DNA of 38,211 nucleotides from Pseudorhodobacter antarcticus. Lineage in GTDB: Bacteria; Pseudomonadota; Alphaproteobacteria; Rhodobacterales; Rhodobacteraceae. Below, piece by piece: positions 23,890 through 32,423 of the stretch (the stretch's first letter is position 1; each line of letters begins with the position of its first letter). The stretch is from assembly GCA_945862465.1 (NCBI GenBank), contig CAMAYO010000017.1, positions 1-38,211 on the forward strand, written 5' to 3'. Made by a program: the position numbers and the translations under genes. Below the pieces are notes generated by a model that was not told the DNA's origin, ran no database searches, and saw only the letters and a program-made list of their open reading frames with translations.

Positions 23890-24918
23890 ATGTCATATAT
23901 CCCCGCCGAAACCCGTTACGACAAAATGATTTACAACCGCTGCGGCAAGACCGGCCTGAAACTGCCCGCCATATCCTTGGGCCTGTGGCACAATTTCGGC
24001 GATGACACGCCGCATCAGACCAAGCAGGCCATCTTGCACACCGCCTTTGATCTGGGCATCACGCATTTTGACATCGCCAACAACTATGGTCCCCCCGCCG
24101 GGTCCGCCGAAACCGCCTTTGGCCGCATTATGGCTGAAGATTTCAGGGATCTGCGGGATGAGATGATCATTTCGTCCAAGGCGGGTTATCACATGTGGAA
24201 CGGCCCTTACGGCGAATGGGGCAGCCGCAAGTATCTGGTGGCATCGTGCGACCAAAGCCTAAAGCGCACGGGGCTAGAGTATTTCGACATCTTCTACTCG
24301 CACCGCTTTGATCCTGATACGCCTTTGGAAGAAACCATGGGCGCGCTGGATTACATCGTGCGTTCAGGCCGCGCGCTGTATGCGGGGATTTCCAGCTACA
24401 ATAGCCAGCGCACGCGCGAGGCTGCGGCGATTTTGAAAGACCTTGGCACGCCCTGTATCATTCACCAGCCGTCTTACAACATTCTGAACCGCTGGGTTGA
24501 AACGGATGGGTTGAAAGAGACGATGGCCGATCTGGGCATGGGATCAATCGCCTTTGTGCCCTTGGCGCAGGGGATGCTGACCAACAAGTATCTAAAGGGC
24601 ATTCCCAGCGGCAGCCGCGCGTCCCAAGGCAAAAGCCTTGATCCCGGGGTGCTGACCGATCACGCCGTGGCCAGCCTGAACAAGCTGAACGATCTGGCGG
24701 CTTCGCGCGGCCAAACCTTGGCGCAAATGGCGCTGGCTTGGGTGCTGCGCGATGGGGGCATCACCTCGGCCCTGATCGGGGCCTCTAAGCCCGAACAGGT
24801 CACCGATTGCGTGGGGGCCTTGGCAAACCTGTCATTCACCGCCGCCGAACTGGCCGAGATTGACCGTATCAGCCTAGAGCGTGACATCAACCTTTGGGCA
24901 AAATCCTCGGCCGACTAG
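23890..24918 (+). CDS. Aldo-keto reductase, YghZ / L-glyceraldehyde-3-phosphate reductase type
   Basis: 342 residues. ATG 23890 has AGGAG 8 bases upstream; the longer frame from 23806 is not needed. It is an AKR barrel with the usual tetrad: Asp and Tyr in FDIANNYGP, Lys in ISSKAGY, His in FYSHRFDP. The C-terminal NADPH site is GGITSALIGASKPEQV. MIYNRCGKTGLKLPAISLGLW and the YHMWNGPYGEWGS segment mark the YghZ/Kv-beta-like branch (AKR14), which reduces L-glyceraldehyde 3-phosphate and methylglyoxal. Monocistronic by context. Confidence 0.9.
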   Translation: MSYIPAETRYDKMIYNRCGKTGLKLPAISLGLWHNFGDDTPHQTKQAILHTAFDLGITHFDIANNYGPPAGSAETAFGRIMAEDFRDLRDEMIISSKAGYHMWNGPYGEWGSRKYLVASCDQSLKRTGLEYFDIFYSHRFDPDTPLEETMGALDYIVRSGRALYAGISSYNSQRTREAAAILKDLGTPCIIHQPSYNILNRWVETDGLKETMADLGMGSIAFVPLAQGMLTNKYLKGIPSGSRASQGKSLDPGVLTDHAVASLNKLNDLAASRGQTLAQMALAWVLRDGGITSALIGASKPEQVTDCVGALANLSFTAAELAEIDRISLERDINLWAKSSAD

Positions 24919-24928
24919 GGGCACTTGG

Positions 24929-24950
24929 CCCAAGGGCGCATACCCTTGGG
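24929..24950. terminator. Stem-loop between convergent genes
   Basis: CCCAAGGG (24929-24936) pairs with CCCTTGGG (24943-24950) around CGCATA, exactly filling the gap between the aldo-keto reductase stop and the ubiG stop. It lacks a U-run but is well placed for both convergent genes. Confidence 0.6.
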
Positions 24951-25685
24951 TCAGCCTTTGCGGCTGGTGGTGACGTAATTGACCGACAAGTCACGGGCAG
25001 ACAGGCTCCATCCCCAAGAGACGGGGTTAAAAACCATGCCCTTGCGGTCAACGGGCGTTAGACCTGCGCGGTTGATCAGGGCGTAAAGTTCGTCCGGTGT
25101 GATGAACTTGGCCCAATCATGCGTGCCCTTGGGCAACCAGCGCATCACCCATTCCGCCCCGATGATCGCCATCAAATAGCTTTTTGGGTTCCGATTTAGG
25201 GTAGAGCACAGCATGATCCCGCCGGACTTCAGCAGATCATGGCAGGCGGTCAGATAGGCCAAAGGGTCGCTGACGTGTTCGACCACTTCCATGTTCAAAA
25301 CCACATCAAACTGTTCGCCCGCTGCCGCCAGATCTTCGGCGGTGGTAAAGCGATAGTCGATGGAAAGGCCCGAGGCTTGCGCGTGCACCTGCGCCACCGG
25401 AATGTTGCGCGGTGCGGCATCAGCCCCCACCACTTCAGCGCCCAGTCGCGCCATGGGTTCTGACAAAAGCCCCCCGCCACAGCCAATGTCTAAAATCCGC
25501 AGCCCTGCAAAAGGCAGCGGCTTGGTCAAATCGCGGCCATATTCGGCGGCGATTTGGCCTGTGATATAGTCTAACCGGCAGGGGTTCATCAGGTGCAGCG
25601 GGCGGAATTTGCCGTTGGGGTTCCACCATTCGGCGGCCATCGCTTCAAATTTAGCGACTTCACTGGGGTCGATGGTGGTTTGCAT
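24951..25685 (-). CDS. ubiG: Ubiquinone biosynthesis O-methyltransferase
   Basis: A 244-residue protein with AAGGA upstream. It catalyses both O-methylations of ubiquinone synthesis. Motifs: [19 protein letters not shown] at the start, SAM loop [19 protein letters not shown], acidic [20 protein letters not shown] and [16 protein letters not shown]. Length and motifs are normal. It is divergent from the peptidase gene, with 57 bp between starts. Confidence 0.97.
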   Translation of the reverse strand: MQTTIDPSEVAKFEAMAAEWWNPNGKFRPLHLMNPCRLDYITGQIAAEYGRDLTKPLPFAGLRILDIGCGGGLLSEPMARLGAEVVGADAAPRNIPVAQVHAQASGLSIDYRFTTAEDLAAAGEQFDVVLNMEVVEHVSDPLAYLTACHDLLKSGGIMLCSTLNRNPKSYLMAIIGAEWVMRWLPKGTHDWAKFITPDELYALINRAGLTPVDRKGMVFNPVSWGWSLSARDLSVNYVTTSRKG

Positions 25686-25742
25686 GGCAAAAATCCTTCA
25701 AAAGTCGTGTCAGCGGCCGATACTCACGTTATATAGGGCGTT

Positions 25743-26723
25743 ATGGATCATAGATCAGGCCCAAAACGCGCGTCAGACTATCTTTACCCGCCGATCGAAC
25801 CCTTCGATCAGCGCGTGATTGATGTTGGGCAGGGGCATAGCATCTATGTTGAACAATGCGGCAACCCCCAAGGCGTGCCGGTTCTGGTGCTGCACGGCGG
25901 GCCGGGGGGCGGGTGCAGCCCTGCGATGCGGCGCTATTTTGACCCGCTGCATTACCGGATTGTGCTGTTTGACCAGCGCGGTTGTGGGCGCTCGCGCCCC
26001 CATGCGCGGGTTGAATTCAACACGACATGGGATTTGGTCGCCGACATTGAACGCATCCGCACCGATCTGGGGGTGGAAAAGTTCATTCTGTTCGGCGGCA
26101 GTTGGGGGGCAGCACTTGCGCTGATCTACGCCATCACCCACCCCGCCCATGTCGCCCATCTGGTGCTGCGCGGCATTTTCTTGATGACGCGGGGCGAGCT
26201 TGATTGGTTCTATGGCGGCGGGGCGGGGGCGTTTTTTCCGGATCTTTGGGCGCGTTTCTTGGCCCCAATTCCGCTTGAAGAGCAATCTGACCTGATCGCA
26301 GCCTATCACCGCCGTTTGTTTTCCGGCGATTTGGCGGAAGAGATTCAGCTGGGGCGCGTCTGGTCGAATTGGGAAAACGCGCTGGCCTCGATCTCTGCCA
26401 ACGGGCCGTTTGGTGAAGGCCCGGCTGATTATGCCCGCGCCTTTGCACGGCTGGAAAACCACTATTTCCAGAACGCTGGCTTTTTGGAAACCGACGGCTG
26501 GATTATGCAAAACCGCGCGGGGATCGAGCATATTGGGGCGACCCTTGTGCAGGGACGGCTAGACATGATCTGCCCCCCCAAGGCCGCTTGGGCATTGGCC
26601 AAGGGCTGGGAAAAGTGCGATTTGCGTCTGATCCCCTTGGCGGGACACGCCCTGTCAGAGCCCGGAATATCCGAAGCATTGGTGGCCACCATGAACAGCC
26701 TGCGCAGCGTTTTTCTGCGTTAG
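25743..26723 (+). CDS. pip: Proline iminopeptidase
   Basis: A 326-residue alpha/beta-hydrolase (peptidase S33). Oxyanion region HGGPGGGC, nucleophilic Ser in GGSWGAAL, Asp in QGRLDMICP and His in LAGHALSE. It removes N-terminal proline from peptides in the cytosol. The ribosome site is weak. The end overlaps the convergent amidohydrolase stop by 4 bases (TTAG). Confidence 0.94.
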   Translation: MDHRSGPKRASDYLYPPIEPFDQRVIDVGQGHSIYVEQCGNPQGVPVLVLHGGPGGGCSPAMRRYFDPLHYRIVLFDQRGCGRSRPHARVEFNTTWDLVADIERIRTDLGVEKFILFGGSWGAALALIYAITHPAHVAHLVLRGIFLMTRGELDWFYGGGAGAFFPDLWARFLAPIPLEEQSDLIAAYHRRLFSGDLAEEIQLGRVWSNWENALASISANGPFGEGPADYARAFARLENHYFQNAGFLETDGWIMQNRAGIEHIGATLVQGRLDMICPPKAAWALAKGWEKCDLRLIPLAGHALSEPGISEALVATMNSLRSVFLR

Positions 26724-28300
26724 GCCTGTTCGCCATCCACATAAACGCCCACAATTTCAACCGCATCAGGGCGCTGGGCCAACCCCTGCACATCCCCACG
26801 CAGCAGCACCACATCGGCGTGCATCCCCACGGCAATCTGCCCGCGCAAGTTTTCGGTAAACAGCGCATAGCTGCCGGCATGGGTATAGGCGGCCAAAGCT
26901 TCGGCCAAGGTCAGTCGCTGGTCGGGTTGCCCTTCGCCCCAAGGCTGGCGCGACAGGGCGCAGTGCAAGGCGTGCAGGGGCGATAGCGGAGATACTGGCC
27001 AATCTGTGCCATAGGCCAGCACAACGCCTTGGTCTTTGATCGCCCGCCAAGGAAAGGTGTCTTTCCACCGCGCTTGCCCCATGATCGACACTGTGGGTTC
27101 CAAGGGCAAACCCGCCAGCCCCGGCGGATGCACGGGCTGCATGGATGCTACAACCCCCAACGCTGCCAATCTTGGCAGGTCATCGGGGTGGATCATGTCG
27201 ATGTGTTCAATCCGATGCCGCGCATCGCGGGGGCCGTTCTTGGCGCGGGCGGCGGCGTAGCCATCCAGAGTGGCACGCACAGCGCCATCGCCCACAGCGT
27301 GAACGGCGATTTGCAAGCCAAGCGCATCGGCTTCGATGCAGATTTGCGCAAACTCTTTGGCGTCAAACAGCGGAGCGGATCTAAAGCCCGCCTTTCGCGG
27401 GTAATCATCGGTGCGAAAGGCGGTCCAAGTATCAAACACGCCGTCCATGAACATTTTGACACGGCCAAAGCTTAGGCGACCAACGGGCGCTTGTGCGGCG
27501 GCGCGCAGCAGTTCTGCACGTCGGGTGGGGGATTCGCCGGGAACCAGCGTCATCGGCAGGCTGACATTCAGGGGCAGGCCGTCTTGGGCCAACTCCTTTA
27601 GCAGGTCCGCCTGATACAGGTTGCCGTCCATGTTAACAACCGTGGTGATCCCGTGGCGCAGGCATTCCTGCATGGCGCGCAGCAAAGCCGCCTTGTCGCT
27701 GGCGCGCTGGGCTAGTGTGATGCCCTCTGGCTCTTGCGCTGTCAGGCCCAAGCCTTCGCGCCCGCCTGACGGGGCCAAGTGGCGCACAAGGGCCATCGCG
27801 GCGAATTCGCGCAACTCTCCGGCCGCCAGCCCGTCGGGGCCCATCACCACCTCGGCCCCCGCCCCCGCATCGGCGCCGTGCAGAATGCCCGCCGCTTGCA
27901 AAGCCGCCGTATTGGCCCAAGCGCAGTGAAAGTCGGTCGAGGTGATACACAGCGGGCGGTCAGCCAGCGCCGCATCCAAAGCGTGGCGGTCGGGGCGGCT
28001 TTCGCCCAGCAGATCGTAATTCGCGCCGTAAGCGCAGACCATATCGCCCTCAGGTGTCGCGGCTGCATGGCGCAGCAGGGCCACCCGCAGCGCCGCCGCG
28101 TCATGCACCTGCGATAGGTTCAACTGCGCCAGTGTCACCCCGCCACCAAACAAATGCGCGTGGCTTTCGCAGAAACCGGGTAGGGCAAGCAAGCCTTCGC
28201 CTTGGGTGATTGCTGGAACAATCCGCGCAATCCGCCCGTCTTGCAGGTGCAGGTCGAACAGGCCGTCTTTCCCAAACAGGCGCACAGAGTCCAGCACCAT
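26720..28300 (-). CDS. Amidohydrolase, YtcJ-like (amidohydrolase family 3)
   Basis: A 526-residue metal-dependent hydrolase. Metal ligands are in SHAHLFGG, HAVGDGAV and RIEHIDMIHPDDL; GTDWPVSPLSPLHALH holds the late Asp. N- and C-terminal beta-strands form the usual composite domain (IAVGMHADVVLLRGD). Substrates of YtcJ-type enzymes are mostly unknown. It is the last gene of a six-gene minus-strand operon, with 3 bp between the previous stop and its start, so it probably hydrolyses an intermediate of that pathway. The residue set looks complete. Confidence 0.88.
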   Translation of the reverse strand: MVLDSVRLFGKDGLFDLHLQDGRIARIVPAITQGEGLLALPGFCESHAHLFGGGVTLAQLNLSQVHDAAALRVALLRHAAATPEGDMVCAYGANYDLLGESRPDRHALDAALADRPLCITSTDFHCAWANTAALQAAGILHGADAGAGAEVVMGPDGLAAGELREFAAMALVRHLAPSGGREGLGLTAQEPEGITLAQRASDKAALLRAMQECLRHGITTVVNMDGNLYQADLLKELAQDGLPLNVSLPMTLVPGESPTRRAELLRAAAQAPVGRLSFGRVKMFMDGVFDTWTAFRTDDYPRKAGFRSAPLFDAKEFAQICIEADALGLQIAVHAVGDGAVRATLDGYAAARAKNGPRDARHRIEHIDMIHPDDLPRLAALGVVASMQPVHPPGLAGLPLEPTVSIMGQARWKDTFPWRAIKDQGVVLAYGTDWPVSPLSPLHALHCALSRQPWGEGQPDQRLTLAEALAAYTHAGSYALFTENLRGQIAVGMHADVVLLRGDVQGLAQRPDAVEIVGVYVDGEQA

Positions 28301-28303
28301 GGC

Positions 28304-30370
28304 CTAATCCTCGATCTGCGTGACTTCGCGGCGGAAGGGCAGCGCGTCGCCCAGATCGGGCGCGTCCAGATCGCGGGCATAGCGGTGGCCCGCATGGGTG
28401 GCCCAAGCGATGGGCGCGGGGGCCGCCGCATCGCCGATCACCTTGACCGAGCGTATCCCCGCATCGGCCCAATCGCCCTGCCGCGCCATAAGGTCTAGAA
28501 ACACGCTGTCATCCGAGGTGCGCGAGGTGACAAGGACCACCGCATCGCATTCAATCAGGCCGCGCGCGTCAGTATAGGTGCAACTGGTTTCCACCCCGCC
28601 CGCCTGTACCGCCGCAATGCCTGTGTTCAACCTAATCGCCACGCCCAAGCCCGCCAAACGGCGATGGATTTGCGATTGCTCAAGGGTGTTCGCTGTCCAA
28701 TCCGACACAAAGGCCGATGGCGTCACCAAGGTGACATCGCAGCCCTTTTGCGCGCAAAGTTCGGCCAGAACGCCGCCCATGTAGTAGTGATCGTCGTCAA
28801 ACACCACGACACGGCCCGAAGGGATGCGGCCTGCCATCAGATCGTCGGGCGTAAAGACGGGCATTTGCGGGTGGATGGCCATGGGCACAACGTGCTGACG
28901 CGCCACACCATCCGCCCGCCATGTTGAGCCTGTGGCGACACAAATGTGCTCAAAGCCAAAGGCCAAAACCTCCTCCGCCGAAAGGCGTGATCCGGGATAC
29001 ATCTGCACATTGGACCGCTGGCCCAACTGATACAGCCGATAATCCGCCACCCGTCCCCAAGCCGATAGGCCGGGCAGCTGGCGTTCGCGGGCGACACGGC
29101 CGCCATAGGTTTCCAGCGCCTCGGCCACGGCCACGTCATAGCCGCGCAGGGCGGCTGCGCGTGCCGCCTCTAGCCCCGCAGGGCCAGACCCGATGATCAG
29201 CACCGACTGGCTTTCGCCTTTCGCTGCGATCTTTTCCGGATGCCAACCGCGCCGCCATTCTTCCATCCACGTCGGGTTTTGGGTGCAGCGGCCCATGCCT
29301 TGGGTCATATCGCCCGTCACACAGATGTTGCAGCCGATGCATTCGCGGATATCGTCAATCCGGCCTTCGTCAATCTTGCGCGGCAGGAAGGGGTCGGCAA
29401 TTGACGGGCGCGCACAGCCGATAAAATCCAACCGCCCCTGCTTGATCATCCGCGCCATCACGTCGGGCGAGGTAAAGCGCCCAACCCCCACCACGGGGCG
29501 GGGGCTAAGATCACGAATGCCTGTTACCCAAGCCTCTTGGGCGGCTTCTTCCTTGAACCGCGAGGGGCCAGAGCAATCTTCCCACGTGCCCATGGCCAAA
29601 TCCCACAGGTCGGGAAGCTCGGCGTTCATCGCGATGAAATCGCGCACTTCGGCGTTGGAAAAGCCAAGTTGGCCAATGGTTTCATCCAAAGACACCCGCA
29701 GCGTCAGCGCCATCGTATCGCCCACGGCATCGCGCAGATCGGCCAACACCTCGCGCGCAAAGCGCGAGCGGTTTTCCAGACTGCCGCCGTATTCATCGCT
29801 GCGCTGGTTGGTGGCGCGGGATAGGAAATGCTGAAAGATGCCAAAGCCATGCGCGCCGTATAGGCAGATCAGATCAAACCCCGCCAATTTGCTGCGCTTG
29901 GCGGCATTCACAAACCAGCGGCGCAGGTTCTTGATATCGGTCTTGTCCATCGCGCGGGCCTGCACCGGATCGTTGGTAAAGGTGCGGATGGGCAGGGCCG
30001 ATGGGGCAAGGGGCACTTCTTTGGTGTACATATTGGGGCCGTTGATGCCCGAATAGGCCAGTTGTATCCCCGCCAAAGCCCCATGCGTTTTCATCGCTGC
30101 GGCCATCTTGGCGATCGAGGGGATGTCTTTATCCTCCCACAGGCGCAGCTCGATAAAGGGCGTGATTTCAGACGAATGGTGCATTTCGGTCTGTTCGGTG
30201 AAGATGACACCCCAGCCGCCTTCAGCCTTGGTGGCGCGCATCGCGGCGGCAGCAGAGGGGTCGCGGTAGCCGCCACCATTGCAGTGGGGCACCTGATAAA
30301 AGCGGTTCTTCGCCGTTAGCGGGCCAATCGCCATGGGTTCAAACAGAATATCATAGCGGGGGTCGCGCAT
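28304..30370 (-). CDS. Trimethylamine-dehydrogenase-family flavoprotein (Old Yellow Enzyme + 4Fe-4S + FAD/ADP domains)
   Basis: A 688-residue protein. Residues 1-340 form the flavin barrel, with Cys30 in FYQVPHC, the site of covalent 6-S-cysteinyl FMN in TMADH. The Tyr/His pair in YGAHG and the Asp in ED-x-GPSRF style region are kept. CIGCNICV and RCTQNPT supply the four cluster cysteines. The C-terminal part has the nucleotide motif VLIIGSGPAGLEAARAAALRG. By my alignment from memory, Tyr60 of TMADH is Gln, Trp105 is Ala, and the aromatic residues of the substrate bowl near the cluster are lost, so the substrate is probably not trimethylamine. It lies 4 bp after the LysR gene, within the operon. 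Activity is inferred as an amine or related N-substrate dehydrogenase. Confidence 0.85.
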   Translation of the reverse strand: MRDPRYDILFEPMAIGPLTAKNRFYQVPHCNGGGYRDPSAAAAMRATKAEGGWGVIFTEQTEMHHSSEITPFIELRLWEDKDIPSIAKMAAAMKTHGALAGIQLAYSGINGPNMYTKEVPLAPSALPIRTFTNDPVQARAMDKTDIKNLRRWFVNAAKRSKLAGFDLICLYGAHGFGIFQHFLSRATNQRSDEYGGSLENRSRFAREVLADLRDAVGDTMALTLRVSLDETIGQLGFSNAEVRDFIAMNAELPDLWDLAMGTWEDCSGPSRFKEEAAQEAWVTGIRDLSPRPVVGVGRFTSPDVMARMIKQGRLDFIGCARPSIADPFLPRKIDEGRIDDIRECIGCNICVTGDMTQGMGRCTQNPTWMEEWRRGWHPEKIAAKGESQSVLIIGSGPAGLEAARAAALRGYDVAVAEALETYGGRVARERQLPGLSAWGRVADYRLYQLGQRSNVQMYPGSRLSAEEVLAFGFEHICVATGSTWRADGVARQHVVPMAIHPQMPVFTPDDLMAGRIPSGRVVVFDDDHYYMGGVLAELCAQKGCDVTLVTPSAFVSDWTANTLEQSQIHRRLAGLGVAIRLNTGIAAVQAGGVETSCTYTDARGLIECDAVVLVTSRTSDDSVFLDLMARQGDWADAGIRSVKVIGDAAAPAPIAWATHAGHRYARDLDAPDLGDALPFRREVTQIED

Positions 30371-30374
30371 CAGA

Positions 30375-31304
30375 TCACGCTCGCAAAATCAGGCTGGGCA
30401 ACACGGCTTGCAGGTGGGTTTTGGCGTGGTCGATAAAGGCTTGGATGGTCAGCGAGGTTCCCGCCCCCTTGCGATACAAAAGCCCGATCTGCATGGGCTG
30501 CACGGGGCCAGATATGGGCAGGAAAACCAGCTTTCTGCCATCGGCCGCCACGTTTGAAATGGGCCGGAAATTCGAGATGGAAAAGCCAAAGCCATTGGCC
30601 ACAAGCGACCGCACCACTTCCATATCGCTGCTGCGTTCGACAATCTGCGGCTTAACACCTGCCTTTTCGAACAAAGATAGGAAGTAATCAGTCGAATAGG
30701 GCAGATCCAACAGGACCATCGGATATCCCGCCAGATCGGCCATCGACACGCTGTCGCGCTGCGCGAGGGGGTGGTCTGCAGGCAGGTTCACAAAGGGCGG
30801 CAGGGCGCCAAGATTGATAAACATCAGGTCCGTCGGCAAGGCCAGATCATAGGTCAGCGCCACATCCAGCGTGCCCTCATGCAGGCCCTTGATCAGGGCG
30901 GCTTGGTGGGTTTCTGTTTGGTGAAAGATGAGATCTTTGTGCACCTCCACAAAGCCGCGACGCAATTGTGGCACAAGGATTTGCGCAAAGGTCAAAAGGC
31001 AGCCCAGATTCAAAGTGCCGGTCACTGTGCCGCGCAATTGGCCAGACAGTTCTGCCAGGGTGCGGGCGGCGGCGAGGGTAGAGATCGCCTCGCGGATAAT
31101 CTCGCGGCCGGAAGGCGTGACAATCATGCCTTGGGTGTGTTTTCGGATGAAGAGCGGCAGGCCCAGTTCCGCCTCTAGCTGGGCTAGGGCGGTTGAAATC
31201 GAGGGCGCAGCGACATTCATCCGCTCTGCGGCCAAGGTGACCGATCCGGCATGGCCCACGGCCACCAGATATTCCAATTGGCGAAGGGTAAAGCGTAGGG
31301 CCAT
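30375..31304 (-). CDS. LysR-family transcriptional regulator
   Basis: 309 residues from ATG 31304, which overlaps the DUF1028 stop (TAATG); the longer frame is spurious. The helix-turn-helix is at 1-60 (RQLEYLVAVGHAGSVTLAAE), followed by the linker helix and a periplasmic-binding-like effector domain (about 90-300). Unusually for the family, it sits in the middle of the operon and in the same direction, so it would be co-transcribed with the genes it probably controls. Confidence 0.93.
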   Translation of the reverse strand: MALRFTLRQLEYLVAVGHAGSVTLAAERMNVAAPSISTALAQLEAELGLPLFIRKHTQGMIVTPSGREIIREAISTLAAARTLAELSGQLRGTVTGTLNLGCLLTFAQILVPQLRRGFVEVHKDLIFHQTETHQAALIKGLHEGTLDVALTYDLALPTDLMFINLGALPPFVNLPADHPLAQRDSVSMADLAGYPMVLLDLPYSTDYFLSLFEKAGVKPQIVERSSDMEVVRSLVANGFGFSISNFRPISNVAADGRKLVFLPISGPVQPMQIGLLYRKGAGTSLTIQAFIDHAKTHLQAVLPSLILRA

Positions 31305-31978
31305 TATTTTTCTCCTGCCACGCCATAGGCGGGGGCGGCGCGCGGGTCTAAAGCGCGGGTTTGATAAGCGTCCATCTGAGGTTTGTAGATGCCCCAAGCG
31401 CGGGTGATATGGGCGATGGGATCGCCCTCTTCCCAATCGCAGCGCAGTTCAGCCAAGGGCCACGGGTGTTGCCCCACGATCAGTAGGCCCGCCGAATGCA
31501 CGGGGCCTGCTTCGCCGCCCAAGGCAAGGGCCGCTTGCATCGCAGTGAGCAAACGGTCGCCCAGATGGCCTTTGGCGGCTGTAAAGGCGGTGACCATGGC
31601 GGTGGGAATGGCTTTGTCGGCCAGCAAATTGCCGCCAGCGGCCACGCCGTCCCCTTCGGCAGCGCCCCAAATGCCCAGCGCATTTTGCCCTGACCAAGTG
31701 GCCGTGCGCCCCTGCGCATCCACGCACAAAAGCTGGCGGTATTCGGGGAACTTTTCCTGCGCCACGGCTTGTTTCACTGCATCCGGCGCAGAATGTCCTG
31801 CGGCCATCAGATCAAGCATGGCATCGCCCAAAGCGGGGTTGGTGATGTTCTGGCTGGCCGCCGCCCCCACCCCCGCCCGCGCATAGGCGCAGCGTGCGGC
31901 AACAGCTGGAGAGGAGGACGATATAGCCATGCCGAATTGACCGGTTTGTGCGCAGTGGGCGACGATGGAGAATGTCAT
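31304..31978 (-). CDS. DUF1028 family protein (Ntn-hydrolase-like)
   Basis: A 224-residue protein beginning MTFSIVAHCAQTGQFGMAI, then SSSPAVAARCAYARAGVGAA, the signature of DUF1028. The middle has GRTATWSGQNALG and AAGGNLLAD. The family is related to Ntn hydrolases and is often found with amidases, transporters and RidA proteins in catabolic clusters; the true reaction is unknown. The start is 1 base after the RidA stop, and the end overlaps the LysR start by one base. Confidence 0.88.
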   Translation of the reverse strand: MTFSIVAHCAQTGQFGMAISSSSPAVAARCAYARAGVGAAASQNITNPALGDAMLDLMAAGHSAPDAVKQAVAQEKFPEYRQLLCVDAQGRTATWSGQNALGIWGAAEGDGVAAGGNLLADKAIPTAMVTAFTAAKGHLGDRLLTAMQAALALGGEAGPVHSAGLLIVGQHPWPLAELRCDWEEGDPIAHITRAWGIYKPQMDAYQTRALDPRAAPAYGVAGEK

Positions 31979-31979
31979 G

Positions 31980-32396
31980 TCAGTCTGGGATCACAGCGGT
32001 GGCGTCAATTTCCACCAGCCAATCGGGGCGCGCCAAGGCCACCACCGTCAGGCCAGTGCAGACCGGATGCACGCCGCGAATATATTCGCCCATGGTGCGA
32101 TACACCGCCTCGCGGTGGCGTACGTCGGTCAGGTAAACCACCAGTTTCACCAGATGCTCCATCGAACCGCCGGCTTCTTCGATGATCTGCTTGATGTTTT
32201 GCATGACCTTGTGGGTCTGCTCGACCGGATCATGGCTGCCAAGGTTCACCGCTGTGTCCAAGTCTTGCGGGCAAGCGCCGCGAAACCACACGGTGCGCCC
32301 GCCGCGCGTGACAACGGCATGGGCCAGATCATTGTCGAGCTTTTGTTCAGGATAAGTGACTTTGGTGTTAAACGGGCGAATGCGTTGGTGGGCCAT
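31980..32396 (-). CDS. RidA/YjgF-family enamine or imine deaminase
   Basis: 138 residues from ATG 32396 (GGAG 6 bases upstream); the TTG at 32408 is not needed. Typical blocks: TVWFRGACPQD, QTHKVMQNIKQIIEEAG, MEHLVKLVVYLTDVRHREAV, and the C-terminal ALARPDWLVEIDATAV containing the conserved Arg and Glu region. RidA proteins hydrolyse reactive enamines/imines released by flavin or PLP enzymes. With a flavin monooxygenase and an amine-dehydrogenase-like enzyme in the operon, removing an imine product is the natural hypothesis. Confidence 0.9.
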   Translation of the reverse strand: MAHQRIRPFNTKVTYPEQKLDNDLAHAVVTRGGRTVWFRGACPQDLDTAVNLGSHDPVEQTHKVMQNIKQIIEEAGGSMEHLVKLVVYLTDVRHREAVYRTMGEYIRGVHPVCTGLTVVALARPDWLVEIDATAVIPD

Positions 32397-32423
32397 GGGG
32401 CGCTCCAAGGTTAGGGGGTTGGG

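Noticed and set aside
18442-26723. Convergent stops overlapping as TTAG at 18442-18445 and 26720-26723
   Set aside because: The 4-base overlap of TAG and TAA on opposite strands is a common compact arrangement and needs no special explanation.
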